This document shows positions 9,164-16,189 of a stretch of DNA of 64,000 nt, piece after piece (position 1 is the stretch's first letter; each line of letters begins with the position of its first letter). The notes beneath the pieces were generated by a model, which saw nothing but the letters and a program-made list of their open reading frames with translations, was not told the DNA's origin and made no database searches. Source of the stretch: Ruminococcaceae bacterium D5 (GTDB lineage Bacteria > Bacillota > Clostridia > Oscillospirales > Ruminococcaceae). The stretch lies in NCBI GenBank assembly GCA_900113995.1, contig FORK01000004.1:1-64000 (forward strand), read 5' to 3'. The position numbers were made by a program, and so were the translations under genes.

Positions 9164-10105
9164 TTACTTGTTTTTATCGGGGACAGCATTGCTGCCGCCA
9201 ATTACGGAAGAATGTTGAAGCATGTACTGAACGGAGTGGAAGGCATCCCTCAGGATTTCTTTCTCGGACTCTTTCAAGTTCCGCATCGGGAAATGCGCTT
9301 CTCCCATGGGCGCATTCCGCAGTTCCAGAAGATATTTATGGCTCATTACTGGTATCGTAGCGCGGCAGGCCTGACGCAGGCGGATCAGCGCCTTCTGGTA
9401 GAGCTGAGCAGTCTCCAAATCCCCGCTTTGATAGCAGTTATGGATTCCTACACACAGTTCGGGATATACGTTGGCCAATGCAACGATAGCCCCCCTGCAT
9501 CCCAGTTGCAAAGATGCTAGGACCTCTGCGTCATTCCCTGTAATGACCTCAAATCCTTCGGGCGCCGCGAAATAAAATTCCTGCAGATTGGTAAAGTTCA
9601 TGCTGCTGTCCTTAATGCCCTTCAGATTGGGACAGTCTTTAATCAGCTGCGGCAGAAGGCCGGTCACAATGGGGTTACCAGTCGTATTCGGCATATTATA
9701 AATAAACAGTGTCAGGCCCTTGGTCATCTCAGATACTTGCGCAAAATACTCTACCAAGGCCGAGTTATCATATTTGTGATAGATCGGGGCGGTAACAGAA
9801 ACACAGGAAATACCCATCTCACCAACGAAATCAATGTGGCGCTGCATCTCATCCCGATTCATGGATGTAATATTATACAGCACGTTCAAACGATTGGTGC
9901 TGCGGCACGCCAAGGTCAGCTGATGCATCCGTTCTTCAGCAGAAAAATTGACGAATTCCCCTGTGGTGCCGCCAATAAAAATACCGGATACGTCAGCCCG
10001 CTCCAAAAAACCTATGTGCTCACAGAAGCGCTTTTCATCCAGCCTGCCGTCATGGGCACACGGCGTCAGAATGGGCACTGTGATACCGGTAAAATACGTT
10101 TTCAT
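9164..10105 (-). CDS. DapA/NanA-superfamily aldolase or dehydratase
   Basis: 313 residues from the ATG at 10105 (behind GAAGGGA); the frame stays open further upstream but that AT-rich part has no family match. Seen: GGTTGEFVNFSAEER (GTTGE motif, residues 47-50), catalytic Tyr136 in FIYNMPNTTG and Schiff-base Lys165 in KGIKDSS. These define class I pyruvate-dependent aldolases of the dihydrodipicolinate synthase/N-acetylneuraminate lyase type. A housekeeping DapA is unlikely given the catabolic context; a 2-keto-3-deoxy acid aldolase or a related cleaving enzyme is more plausible. It is the first gene of the leftward array. Confidence 0.85.
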   Translation of the reverse strand: MKTYFTGITVPILTPCAHDGRLDEKRFCEHIGFLERADVSGIFIGGTTGEFVNFSAEERMHQLTLACRSTNRLNVLYNITSMNRDEMQRHIDFVGEMGISCVSVTAPIYHKYDNSALVEYFAQVSEMTKGLTLFIYNMPNTTGNPIVTGLLPQLIKDCPNLKGIKDSSMNFTNLQEFYFAAPEGFEVITGNDAEVLASLQLGCRGAIVALANVYPELCVGIHNCYQSGDLETAQLYQKALIRLRQACRATIPVMSHKYLLELRNAPMGEAHFPMRNLKESEKEILRDAFHSVQYMLQHSSVIGGSNAVPDKNK

Positions 10106-10147
10106 CTGTGCTCGTCCCTTCTTATTTAACAAGTCTTTATATTCTAT

Positions 10148-10169
10148 ATATAAAATATATATTTTATAT
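10148..10169. promoter_or_regulatory. Perfect 22-bp AT palindrome upstream of the aldolase gene
   Basis: Positions 10148-10169 form a perfect palindrome with half-site ATATAAAATAT. It lies about 43 bases upstream of the first gene of the island's operon, in the place expected for an operator. IclR-family operators are palindromes of about this size, but an AT-only palindrome can arise by chance in such an AT-rich stretch. The leftward promoter probably overlaps it. Confidence 0.35.
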
Positions 10170-10410
10170 GTAATATTATCATGGCCGTATGTGAAAATCA
10201 ATGATCAAAATTCTCAAAAACAAATGCACATTTATGTACATTTGCCATAAATATAAAATTTAGATTCCGTATTTGGAATATATGAAAGGCAAAACCTATG
10301 TAAAAGGAATATCAAAGTTCTTACGCTGGGTATTTCCGTGGCATAAGTCAATTTCTTTCTGCAGATCCTTCAAAAAGCTATTTCTACCAGTGCGTATACC
10401 GCCTCACTAG

Positions 10411-10490
10411 GGCTTGTTTGAAAAATAAAAGTTGCACAAGAAACCAAGTTATGCGAAGCTATGAGCATGAAACGATATGAATTAACAAAG
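10411..10490 (+). mobile_element. IS5-family element, truncated right copy (inverted relative to the left copy)
   Basis: Starting directly after CTAG, the sequence GGCTTGTTTGAAAAATAAAA and the following bases match the end at 246-323 with about two differences in 78 bases, on the opposite strand. The transposase start codon lies at 10467 (MKRYELTK) and the match stops after about eight codons, where an IS256-like end begins. The two copies therefore face each other across the catabolic island with their 5' ends inward. Confidence 0.8.
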
Positions 10491-10692
10491 GTTGATTGCA
10501 TAATGGGGCCGTGTATAATAAAGTTCGCAATTTCACGAAAGTATAGAAAAGCCATTAGGACTCCGACAAAATGAATGGGGTCAAGACATTCAAAGAAGGA
10601 GTGATCGCCCAATGGCTCAAGGAAAAAATATCACGGGTCTGACAGATTTGCTACTCAAATGTATGAGCGGGCCAGATTCTAGAAAACAGTAG
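10491..10692 (+). mobile_element. IS256-family remnant: left end plus first 26 transposase codons
   Basis: The sequence GGGGCCGTGTATAATAAAGT resembles an IS256-type terminal repeat. It is followed at 10612 by ATG and 26 codons reading GKNITGLTDLLLKCMSGPD, like the opening of IS256-family (MULE-type) transposases, then TAG. It interrupts the IS5 copy. Family assignment is by N-terminal resemblance only. Confidence 0.5.
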
Positions 10693-11005
10693 TGAGGGAA
10701 TGTAGAAAAATCAGGCTTGTCCCTGCTCAAAGAGGGTATCGACAATGTGCTGCTTCATATAAAAAATATCAATAAGAGGGCCACCAAAGTCTTCTAACCG
10801 AAATCAGCAATCTTCTAACGAATCTTCTAACCGAGCAACAAAATTTTCCCAGACACGGAATTTTTTAGATTTTAAGTTTTGGCTTTACGTTCAGAAAAAT
10901 GGCTTTGTAATCAGGTTCTTGAATTTTCAAGTGGCTCAAAGGTTTGCAAAACAATCATATGAAGTGGTATAAAGGGTTAAGTTTCACCTTGGGGTGGTAG
11001 AGGCC
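10693..11005. other. Gene-free AT-rich stretch after the IS remnants
   Basis: No gene is supported. The phrase TCTTCTAAC recurs at about 10788, 10812 and 10823. The composition (AT-rich) matches the island rather than the core chromosome. It ends at a tRNA-like 3' fragment. Confidence 0.5.
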
Positions 11006-11033
11006 GCTGGTTTGAATCCAGTCACTCAGACCA
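11006..11033 (+). tRNA. tRNA 3'-end-like fragment (T arm, acceptor 3' strand, CCA), possible attachment-site scar
   Basis: GCTGG TTTGAAT CCAGT forms a five-pair T stem with the standard seven-base loop (TTTGAAT, with the GAAT part as in many tRNAs), followed by acceptor-like CACTCAG, A and CCA, and at once by a strong terminator. No matching acceptor 5' strand or anticodon arm lies at the right distance upstream; only GGTGGTAGAGG, reminiscent of a D loop, is seen. This looks like the 3' piece of a tRNA gene left by integration or deletion. The isotype cannot be told. Confidence 0.45.
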
Positions 11034-11072
11034 AGCCGGAGCAAAGCGGACTTTGCTCCGGCTTCTTTTTTT
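11033..11072 (+). terminator. Intrinsic terminator after the tRNA-like fragment
   Basis: A 14-bp perfect stem (AAGCCGGAGCAAAG / CTTTGCTCCGGCTT) with loop CGGA is followed by C and seven Ts. This is a textbook terminator and supports the idea that a tRNA gene once ended here. Confidence 0.9.
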
Positions 11073-11741
11073 GCCTGCGGCAGAAAAGAAGCCATCCGCC
11101 CGCCCCCTTGCTTCTCCTTTTCCGCAAAAGGGCACGCCCGGCTCGCCTGTTCGGTTGTAAACGCCCTCACAACGGTTCGCTGTCGTTACCACTTTTTTAC
11201 GGGTGCGGAGGCAATCTAAACTGGCTGGCCACGCCAGGGAGACTCTTGAAAACGGTTTTTTGATGCCATTTTTGAGAGTCTTTCTTTTTGTCAAATCTCA
11301 TCTTCCAACCATATTTCTGCCGTTTTCTAACATAAGGTTTTTCTAACAACACCGGATTTTTTAGAGTTGGAAGCTTCCACTTAACCTTTTCTCCCATGAT
11401 TTTTTGCGATTTTTGCTGATGTGAACATAAATATCCCCGGTTGTCTCAATTTTTGTATGCCGCAACCACTCTTGGACCATTCTGGGATGGGCAAAGCCAA
11501 GAAAAAAGAGGTACACCGGCCTCAGTAAGCTGGAGAAACGCAGGAATCAAGAAAGTGATTGGAATCGTGGAAGAAATTGTAAAATTTTATATATATAATT
11601 TAAATTTGTTGAAAATATAAGTATAATATTTATAAATCAATCTATTTTCTTACACACAATAATAATAAGGAAGAAGTATGATTCCAATGAGAAGGTAAAA
11701 ATGAAAGTAATAGCGAATAATTATTTGAAGGAGGTATAAAC
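11073..11741. other. Gene-free stretch of about 670 bases
   Basis: No supported gene. The left part is GC-rich, the right part (11570-11740) AT-rich. It probably carries the promoter of the protease gene: AAATTTGTTGAAAATATAAG and TATAATAT occur near 11605-11632, and a GAAGGAGG ribosome-binding site sits at 11727-11734. Confidence 0.4.
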
Positions 11742-12847
11742 GTGAAATCCACAAAAAGGTTGGTTTACTCTTTGCGTTGTTATTTGCATGTATTCCGTTA
11801 TCTGTTTATGGTGCCAGTGATCGTCCGTTCGAAGCCGCCGCCGATCTGGTGACGAATTCCATCAAAACGCCGTCGTATGGCTGGAGCGCTGGGAGTTCTT
11901 ATTATTTGGGCGACAGCATTCCGGTGTACACACCAGAGCAAGGCGAACTGGTACTTCATGATGACACAGCATTTTTCCCAGTCTATCAAGGCTCAAAAAT
12001 TGCCGGCATCCTGACTGAGATCAATAGTGGTCAAAGAAATGTATCATATAATTTTTCCAAGTCGTTTGCGGAGGAATTAGATTCAGTCACTCAAAGCGGG
12101 ACGAAAGACTTTATCCTTGTACTGAACGCAAGACAGGTGTTTGCTTATTGTGATTCGACCGCTACTGAGTTGGTTTGCTATGATATTCCGCTTAACACAG
12201 GCGAAAACGATATCAATGCATCGTTTGTGGTTACGGCAGCTTCTCGGCTTCCGTCCATTTCTGCAAATAAGTCGTGTGCTTCTAACAAAAAACAGCTCCC
12301 AATTTCAAATGCGGCCACAAGAGATCCTGATACAATGTTCAGTGTGCTGAATGTTGACGAATGGACGCAAAAAAAGGGCTCTAACCGCTGCTGGGCCGCA
12401 ACGGTTTGGTGTATCGGTGAATATATGTATAAAGGCAGCGGTTATTTATATGATGATCCAGAAGCATTGGCAAAAGATATTGGTATTGGCTGGGGCGTTG
12501 GCCAAGATCTACCGCAAGTTATCACCCATCTTCAAAGCAAATATCACCTTGCATACACCAGATATCCTGGGAATGGTCTCCTGCCACTGTCGACCTTTGA
12601 ACAGGAGATTGATGAGTTCCAGCCTTTAGCGCTGTGTTGGTGGCAAAATAATGATCCCGCTCTTTTGGCGCACATGGTGACGGGTTGTGGATATTGCAAA
12701 AACAGCAGTGGCGTAATAGATGAAATCGGGGTAATGGATTCGATCGCAGGAGAGGTAATTTGGGTATTGCGGGGTTCTGACGGCATGTTCACAGAACAGA
12801 TGGGAACTCACACATATACTTGGAGAAATGCTGCAACGAAAGACTGA
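11742..12847 (+). pseudogene. Secreted papain-like cysteine protease (C70/C39-like), frameshifted in the leader
   Basis: The main frame (from about 11753) carries a signal peptide, KKVGLLFALLFACIPLSVYG, a roughly 180-residue N-terminal region of unknown fold, and a papain-type domain with catalytic Cys in NRCWAATVWCIGEYM (about residue 205), His in LLAHMVTGCGY (about 298) and Asp/Asn in IGVMDSIAG. The only good start, GTG at 11742 behind AAGGAGG, is one base out of frame; adding one A to the run at 11753-11757 would restore MKSTKKVGLLF and a perfect signal peptide. So either the gene is silent, switches by slippage, starts at a poor codon, or the base is a sequencing error. CWAA resembles AvrRpt2-type C70 peptidases; the substrate is unknown. 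Confidence 0.65.
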
Positions 12848-12858
12848 GGGTGATTAGT

Positions 12859-13701
12859 ATGCGATCAGCTGGATGTATCCGATGTGAAATTCTGATTTCC
12901 CTTTTGGCTATGCTGGTACGTGTTTCCAGTCTGCTTCCGAGTAGTGCAAGTCTGCCGGAACCCATGGAACAGGAATCAGAACAGCCTCTTGTTTTGCCGG
13001 TTGCTCATGTTTCACAAAAATACGCCGCTTCGGCCCAAAAGATTCTGGATTCCTTCTATTGCGTTAAAGATGTCCCCGGGTATCTGTTTGAAAAAGACTA
13101 CGGTGGACGTCAGATTGGGTCAGGGCGCTTTCTTAAAGAAGACGCGAGTTTTTCCCTTTATCGGGACTATTGCTATGAAACTTATAGTATCGACCAATAT
13201 TTTCTGGGTGCCCGGGATGCGGGCAAGATGATGCGCCAAGGGAAAACGCTGCCGGAGGTCATGGAAATCAGCGAACAGGAGGCACAGAAATTTTACGGCC
13301 ATACCCGATCTATCGGACTCCTTTACGGAGATGAGCAGGTGGTGGGCGAGGCTTGTTACTGGTCTCACGGACAGGGGGAAGAATGGGAAGAGGGAGTGTC
13401 CCCTGCCACAATGTGGGAATGGCACGATGGGCCTTATCAGTCCCTGTACCTGGATGACCACTTGATGGGACTGCTGGAAGCGGAGGGGTTTCAATTGGAT
13501 CAGGTGACTGCAAAAAGCGTTCTGATTATGGCACACTCGGCAGGGATTTATTTCTCCGATGGGATAACCGAGCGGTATTACCCGCAGGGCTTGGATCCCG
13601 GAAGTAATTCCCCCTTATTTATGACGGTTTATACGATGTGCCCTATCTCCAAATTGGCGGAAAGCTTGGAGAATTATGCTTGGCTTGGATCCCGGAAGTA
13701 A
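12859..13701 (+). CDS. Exported protein of unknown function
   Basis: About 280 residues from the ATG at 12859 (GTGATTAGT precedes it, with no strong Shine-Dalgarno). A hydrophobic N-terminal segment (ILISLLAMLVRVSSLLPSS) suggests export or anchoring. The body has no motif I recognise; it is rich in Tyr, Glu and Gly (GQGEEWEEGVSPATMWEWHD). It starts 12 bases after the protease gene and runs the same way, so the two may form a pair. The last 40 residues run into a 94-base tandem duplication, and the true C-terminus may have been altered by it. Confidence 0.6.
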   Translation: MRSAGCIRCEILISLLAMLVRVSSLLPSSASLPEPMEQESEQPLVLPVAHVSQKYAASAQKILDSFYCVKDVPGYLFEKDYGGRQIGSGRFLKEDASFSLYRDYCYETYSIDQYFLGARDAGKMMRQGKTLPEVMEISEQEAQKFYGHTRSIGLLYGDEQVVGEACYWSHGQGEEWEEGVSPATMWEWHDGPYQSLYLDDHLMGLLEAEGFQLDQVTAKSVLIMAHSAGIYFSDGITERYYPQGLDPGSNSPLFMTVYTMCPISKLAESLENYAWLGSRK

Positions 13702-13773
13702 TTCCCCTTGTTTCTGACGGTTTATACGATGTGTCCTATCCCCAAATTGACGGAAAGCTTGGAGAATTATGCT
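13590..13773 (+). repeat. Tandem duplication, two copies of about 91 bp with a 94-bp period
   Basis: Both copies begin CTTGGATCCCGGAAGTAATT and end GAAAGCTTGGAGAATTATGC, differing at a handful of positions and by one base in a C run (five versus four Cs). The period is not a multiple of three, so the second copy is read in another frame and supplies a TAA that ends the upstream gene. Confidence 0.9.
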
Positions 13774-13783
13774 TGGAATTGTT

Positions 13784-14272
13784 TCAATTAGTTGTGTCAG
13801 CAGCACTCTTGCGCGGGTGCTGCTGACTACTTTTCCAGAATCTGCAGAACATGATGCACTCTTTTACGACCCCATCACGAAAGCTGAAGCCTAATTCATA
13901 CTCGCTCCACAGCTCCCTTTTGCCCTGCTCTGTTACGTCTCCAGTGATATCGTAAATGCGGCCGTCAATTTTTGCCGCAAAGTAGTTCGCTGCCGGCCCA
14001 TACACAATCTCGGATACCGGGAACCTCAAATGCAGAATTTTTGCAAACCGGCAGCAGCACCCGCAGGTAAAATCCCCTGACTTTTGGTCTTTTCTTCCGC
14101 TCTTTGATTTATCCTTGTAATACTTCTCAATTTGTTCCTTTGTCAGATCGGAAAGTTTTACATCTAAGAACCTTTTGTCCTCACCGGCAGGGCCGGAGGT
14201 TTTATGCGCTGAAGCGATACGACAGCGAGAGGCCGGCAGATATGATCTGCCGGCCTCTCGCTGTTTCAGCAC
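13784..14272 (-). CDS. Orphan gene or 3' part of a gene, unknown function
   Basis: An open minus-strand frame whose coding-looking part begins after the palindrome at 14222-14264. Seen: a charged stretch (KLSDLTKEQIEKYYKDKSK), a Cys cluster (TCGCCCRFAKIL), then NYFAAKIDGRIYDITGDVTE. The Cys followed some 30 residues later by an IDGRIYDITG-like strand resembles transglutaminase/NlpC-like folds, but no His is visible at the expected place. No ATG with a ribosome-binding site is in frame; the frame upstream of the Lys-rich segment is unconvincing, so the 5' end may be lost. It ends near the tandem repeat at 13773. Confidence 0.35.
   Translation of the reverse strand: MLKQREAGRSYLPASRCRIASAHKTSGPAGEDKRFLDVKLSDLTKEQIEKYYKDKSKSGRKDQKSGDFTCGCCCRFAKILHLRFPVSEIVYGPAANYFAAKIDGRIYDITGDVTEQGKRELWSEYELGFSFRDGVVKECIMFCRFWKSSQQHPRKSAADTTN
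14222..14264. terminator. Perfect 20-bp hairpin (43-nt palindrome)
   Basis: The arms ACAGCGAGAGGCCGGCAGAT and its exact complement flank a three-base loop. There is no long T run on either side. It lies between the Cys-rich gene and the orphan gene to its left, so it could end leftward transcription of the Cys-rich gene, but its perfection without a U tract is unusual. Confidence 0.55.
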
Positions 14273-14312
14273 GAACGGGTAAAACCGCCCCTGCTGCTTC
14301 TGTTAAGGGCGC

Positions 14313-14588
14313 TCAGCCGCGGCACCAAAAACTGCCGCAGCCGTTATTCGAACATCCGCACCCGCAGGTGACGGAGGCGGAGCTGCCGTGGCCGCACCCA
14401 CAGGAGCACCCGCACGATGAGGAGCCGGAGCATCCGCAGCCACAGCCGCAGGAGGGATCGCTGCTCGGAGCGGTCAGAGTGACGGTGCCGGTCCAGCCGC
14501 GCCCGTCGGTAATGGTCAGTACATTAGCGCCGCTGCACCCGCAACCGGAGGAAGAGGAACCGCAACCGCCACAACTATTACAAGCCAT
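14313..14588 (-). CDS. Small Cys/Gly/Ser-rich protein
   Basis: 91 residues with 18 cysteines, largely as CGCGCGC-type and CGCSCGCGHG runs, plus one central hydrophobic strand region (NVLTITDGRGWTGTVTLTAP). The ATG at 14588 follows GGAGATTTATCC. There is no signal peptide. I do not recognise the family. The alternation of Cys with Gly suggests metal binding, a disulfide-rich or structural peptide, or a precursor that is modified after translation; the central TGTVTLT strand could be a small beta fold. A GIY-YIG gene lies upstream in the same direction. The GC-rich repeats could also be a slippage-prone low-complexity region, but codon use and the start look genuine. Confidence 0.65.
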   Translation of the reverse strand: MACNSCGGCGSSSSGCGCSGANVLTITDGRGWTGTVTLTAPSSDPSCGCGCGCSGSSSCGCSCGCGHGSSASVTCGCGCSNNGCGSFWCRG

Positions 14589-14744
14589 AGGATAAATCTC
14601 CTTATGATGAAGATGGTAAATTCCAACAGCTTACCGAAAGCAGAGCCGAAGACCGCCTCAGCGGGCACCGTCCGGCCTTTGGCAGGCTGAGAAAGGATAC
14701 AGCCCGCTTAATCGGGGCATGGTATATCCTATGCGCGGCCAGCC

Positions 14745-15029
14745 TTAAAACGTTCCGCCGTCCGAAGCGTTTCCCGACTCCCATCCGGTGCAGAGGGCCA
14801 GCTTTTTTGCACGTGTCAGGCGTTTGAGGGCAGCCTCCCGCCGCATAGCGTCGCTTTTTCCGGCGCACGCCTCGACGTACGCCAGTCTTACCGGCAGGCG
14901 GGACCGGGTATATTTCGCGCCGCGCCCTCGGTTGTGTGCCTCGAGACGCGCGCCGGGGTCCCAGGTCCACCCTGCGTAAAGGGTGCCATCCGCACAGCGC
15001 AGCAGGTAGGCATAGGCGACTCGTTCCAT
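14745..15029 (-). CDS. GIY-YIG endonuclease-domain protein (UPF0213/YhbQ-like)
   Basis: 94 residues from the ATG at 15029 behind AAGGAGAAAA; the frame is open upstream but without a site. Seen: AYLLRCADGTLYAGWT (the GIY...YIG strands), Arg in the following helix (RLEAHNRGRGAKYT), and EAALKRLTRAKKLAL at the end. Stand-alone proteins of this size are common in bacteria; a role in DNA repair or RNA handling has been proposed for some members, but this one is untested. The C-terminal extension ESGNASDGG is unremarkable. Confidence 0.85.
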   Translation of the reverse strand: MERVAYAYLLRCADGTLYAGWTWDPGARLEAHNRGRGAKYTRSRLPVRLAYVEACAGKSDAMRREAALKRLTRAKKLALCTGWESGNASDGGTF

Positions 15030-15154
15030 TTTTCTCCTTCCCTCCCTTTTCAACAGAATAGCGCGGATTCCCCGAAAAGGCAAGAAGCAGCGCCAATCGA
15101 AGGCGCGGACAGCGGTTCCTTTTTGGGAAAAAGATAGAAATTTGCTCCGCTGTG

Positions 15155-15183
15155 TGGACAGCTTTTTTCGGTCGTGTTATACT
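15155..15183 (+). promoter_or_regulatory. Promoter of the pyr operon
   Basis: TGGACA at 15155-15160, a 17-base spacer and TATACT at 15178-15183. Transcription would begin near 15190, giving a leader of about 400 bases before pyrR that contains the PyrR-binding loop and attenuator. Confidence 0.85.
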
Positions 15184-15230
15184 GGTAAAGACGTGCGGGG
15201 AGCTTCCTGCACGCTGAGATCCTTTAATTC

Positions 15231-15336
15231 GGTCCGGGAGGCCGGCAAGGCTCGCTGAATTTGAATAGGCCGGATTTCCGGTACCATCAAGGGCGCCTTG
15301 CCGCATGTCCGCATGTGGCCGGGGGCCTGTTTTTCT
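15231..15336 (+). promoter_or_regulatory. PyrR-binding loop and transcription attenuator of the pyr operon
   Basis: GGTCCGGGAGGCCGGCAAGG at 15231-15250 matches the known PyrR anti-antiterminator loop of Gram-positive pyr leaders (core GAGGCU-GCAAG). Downstream, GCCGCATG TCCG CATGTGGC at 15299-15318, extended by GGCGCC/GGGGGCC, forms a terminator followed by TGTTTTT. Expected behaviour: with UMP or UTP, PyrR holds the binding loop and lets the terminator form; without, an antiterminator forms. Confidence 0.85.
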
Positions 15337-15437
15337 GCTGCGCAAAAGGGCGGAAAATTGGCATGCCGCCCGCGGAGTGAGCGGCACCCCTGAAGCCGCA
15401 GCATCACGTTCCATATGCGCGAACGCTTCCTGTGCCG

Positions 15438-15532
15438 GTCCGTTTTACACCCATTGCGATGCGCCGCCGGAGGAAGCTGACGGCTCTGCCCAACCGCCGC
15501 CAGTCCGTTTTATCCCCATTGTGATGCGCCGC
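15438..15532 (+). repeat. Two 30-bp imperfect direct repeats in the pyrR leader
   Basis: GTCCGTTTTACACCCATTGC (and the ten bases after it) at 15438-15467 recurs at 15503-15532 with three differences, 65 bases apart. They lie between the attenuator and pyrR, in the transcribed leader, and have no known role. Confidence 0.75.
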
Positions 15533-15595
15533 GGCACAGCAGGTTTTATGAAGGCCCGCTGCAAATCGTCAAGCGATAGAAGGAGGCAAAGAACA

Positions 15596-16132
15596 GTGAA
15601 ACGCAAAAATATTATGGACGCCTCGGATATCTCCCGCGCCTCGACCCGGCTCGCGCACGAGCTGATCGAGCGCAACAAGGGGGCCGCCGACCTGGTGCTG
15701 ATCGGAATCCAGCGCCGCGGCGTGCCGCTGGCAAAGCGGGTGGCTGATCTGGTCCGGCAGTTCGAGGGGGTGGAGATTCCGGTCGGGATGCTCGACATCA
15801 CCTTTTACCGCGACGATCTTTCGATGCTTGCGGAGCATCCGGTCATCAACGGCACCGACATCCCCTTTATGATTCAGGACAAACGGGTGGTGCTGGTCGA
15901 TGATGTCATCTATACCGGCCGTACCGCCCGCGCCGCCATTGAAGCGGTGATGGAGGCGGGCCGGCCCAAATGCATCCAGCTGATGGTCATGATCGACCGC
16001 GGACATCGGGAGCTGCCCATCCGTGCCGACTTTGTCGGGCGCAACCTGCCCACCTCCCACAACGAAATCGTCCACGTCTGCGAGGAATGCTTCGATGGGG
16101 AGAGCGGCGTTTATATCGAAACCGTCGGATAG
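15596..16132 (+). CDS. pyrR: PyrR: pyr mRNA-binding attenuation protein / uracil phosphoribosyltransferase
   Basis: 178 residues from GTG at 15596 behind AGGAGG; the frame stays open upstream but that part overlaps the leader. Seen: SRASTRLAHELIERNKG, GIQRRGVPLAKRVADL, and the PRPP-binding signature VVLVDDVIYTGRTARAAI. The ending LPTSHNEIVHVCEECFDGE is typical of PyrR. Known role: binds the pyr leader RNA in the presence of UMP or UTP to cause termination, and weakly makes UMP from uracil and PRPP. First gene of the operon it regulates; the matching RNA loop is visible upstream. Confidence 0.95.
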   Translation: MKRKNIMDASDISRASTRLAHELIERNKGAADLVLIGIQRRGVPLAKRVADLVRQFEGVEIPVGMLDITFYRDDLSMLAEHPVINGTDIPFMIQDKRVVLVDDVIYTGRTARAAIEAVMEAGRPKCIQLMVMIDRGHRELPIRADFVGRNLPTSHNEIVHVCEECFDGESGVYIETVG

Positions 16133-16189
16133 CGCGGTGCCGCCGCTTCCATGAATATCCGCCGTACACATTGAGGAAAGGATGAAAAA

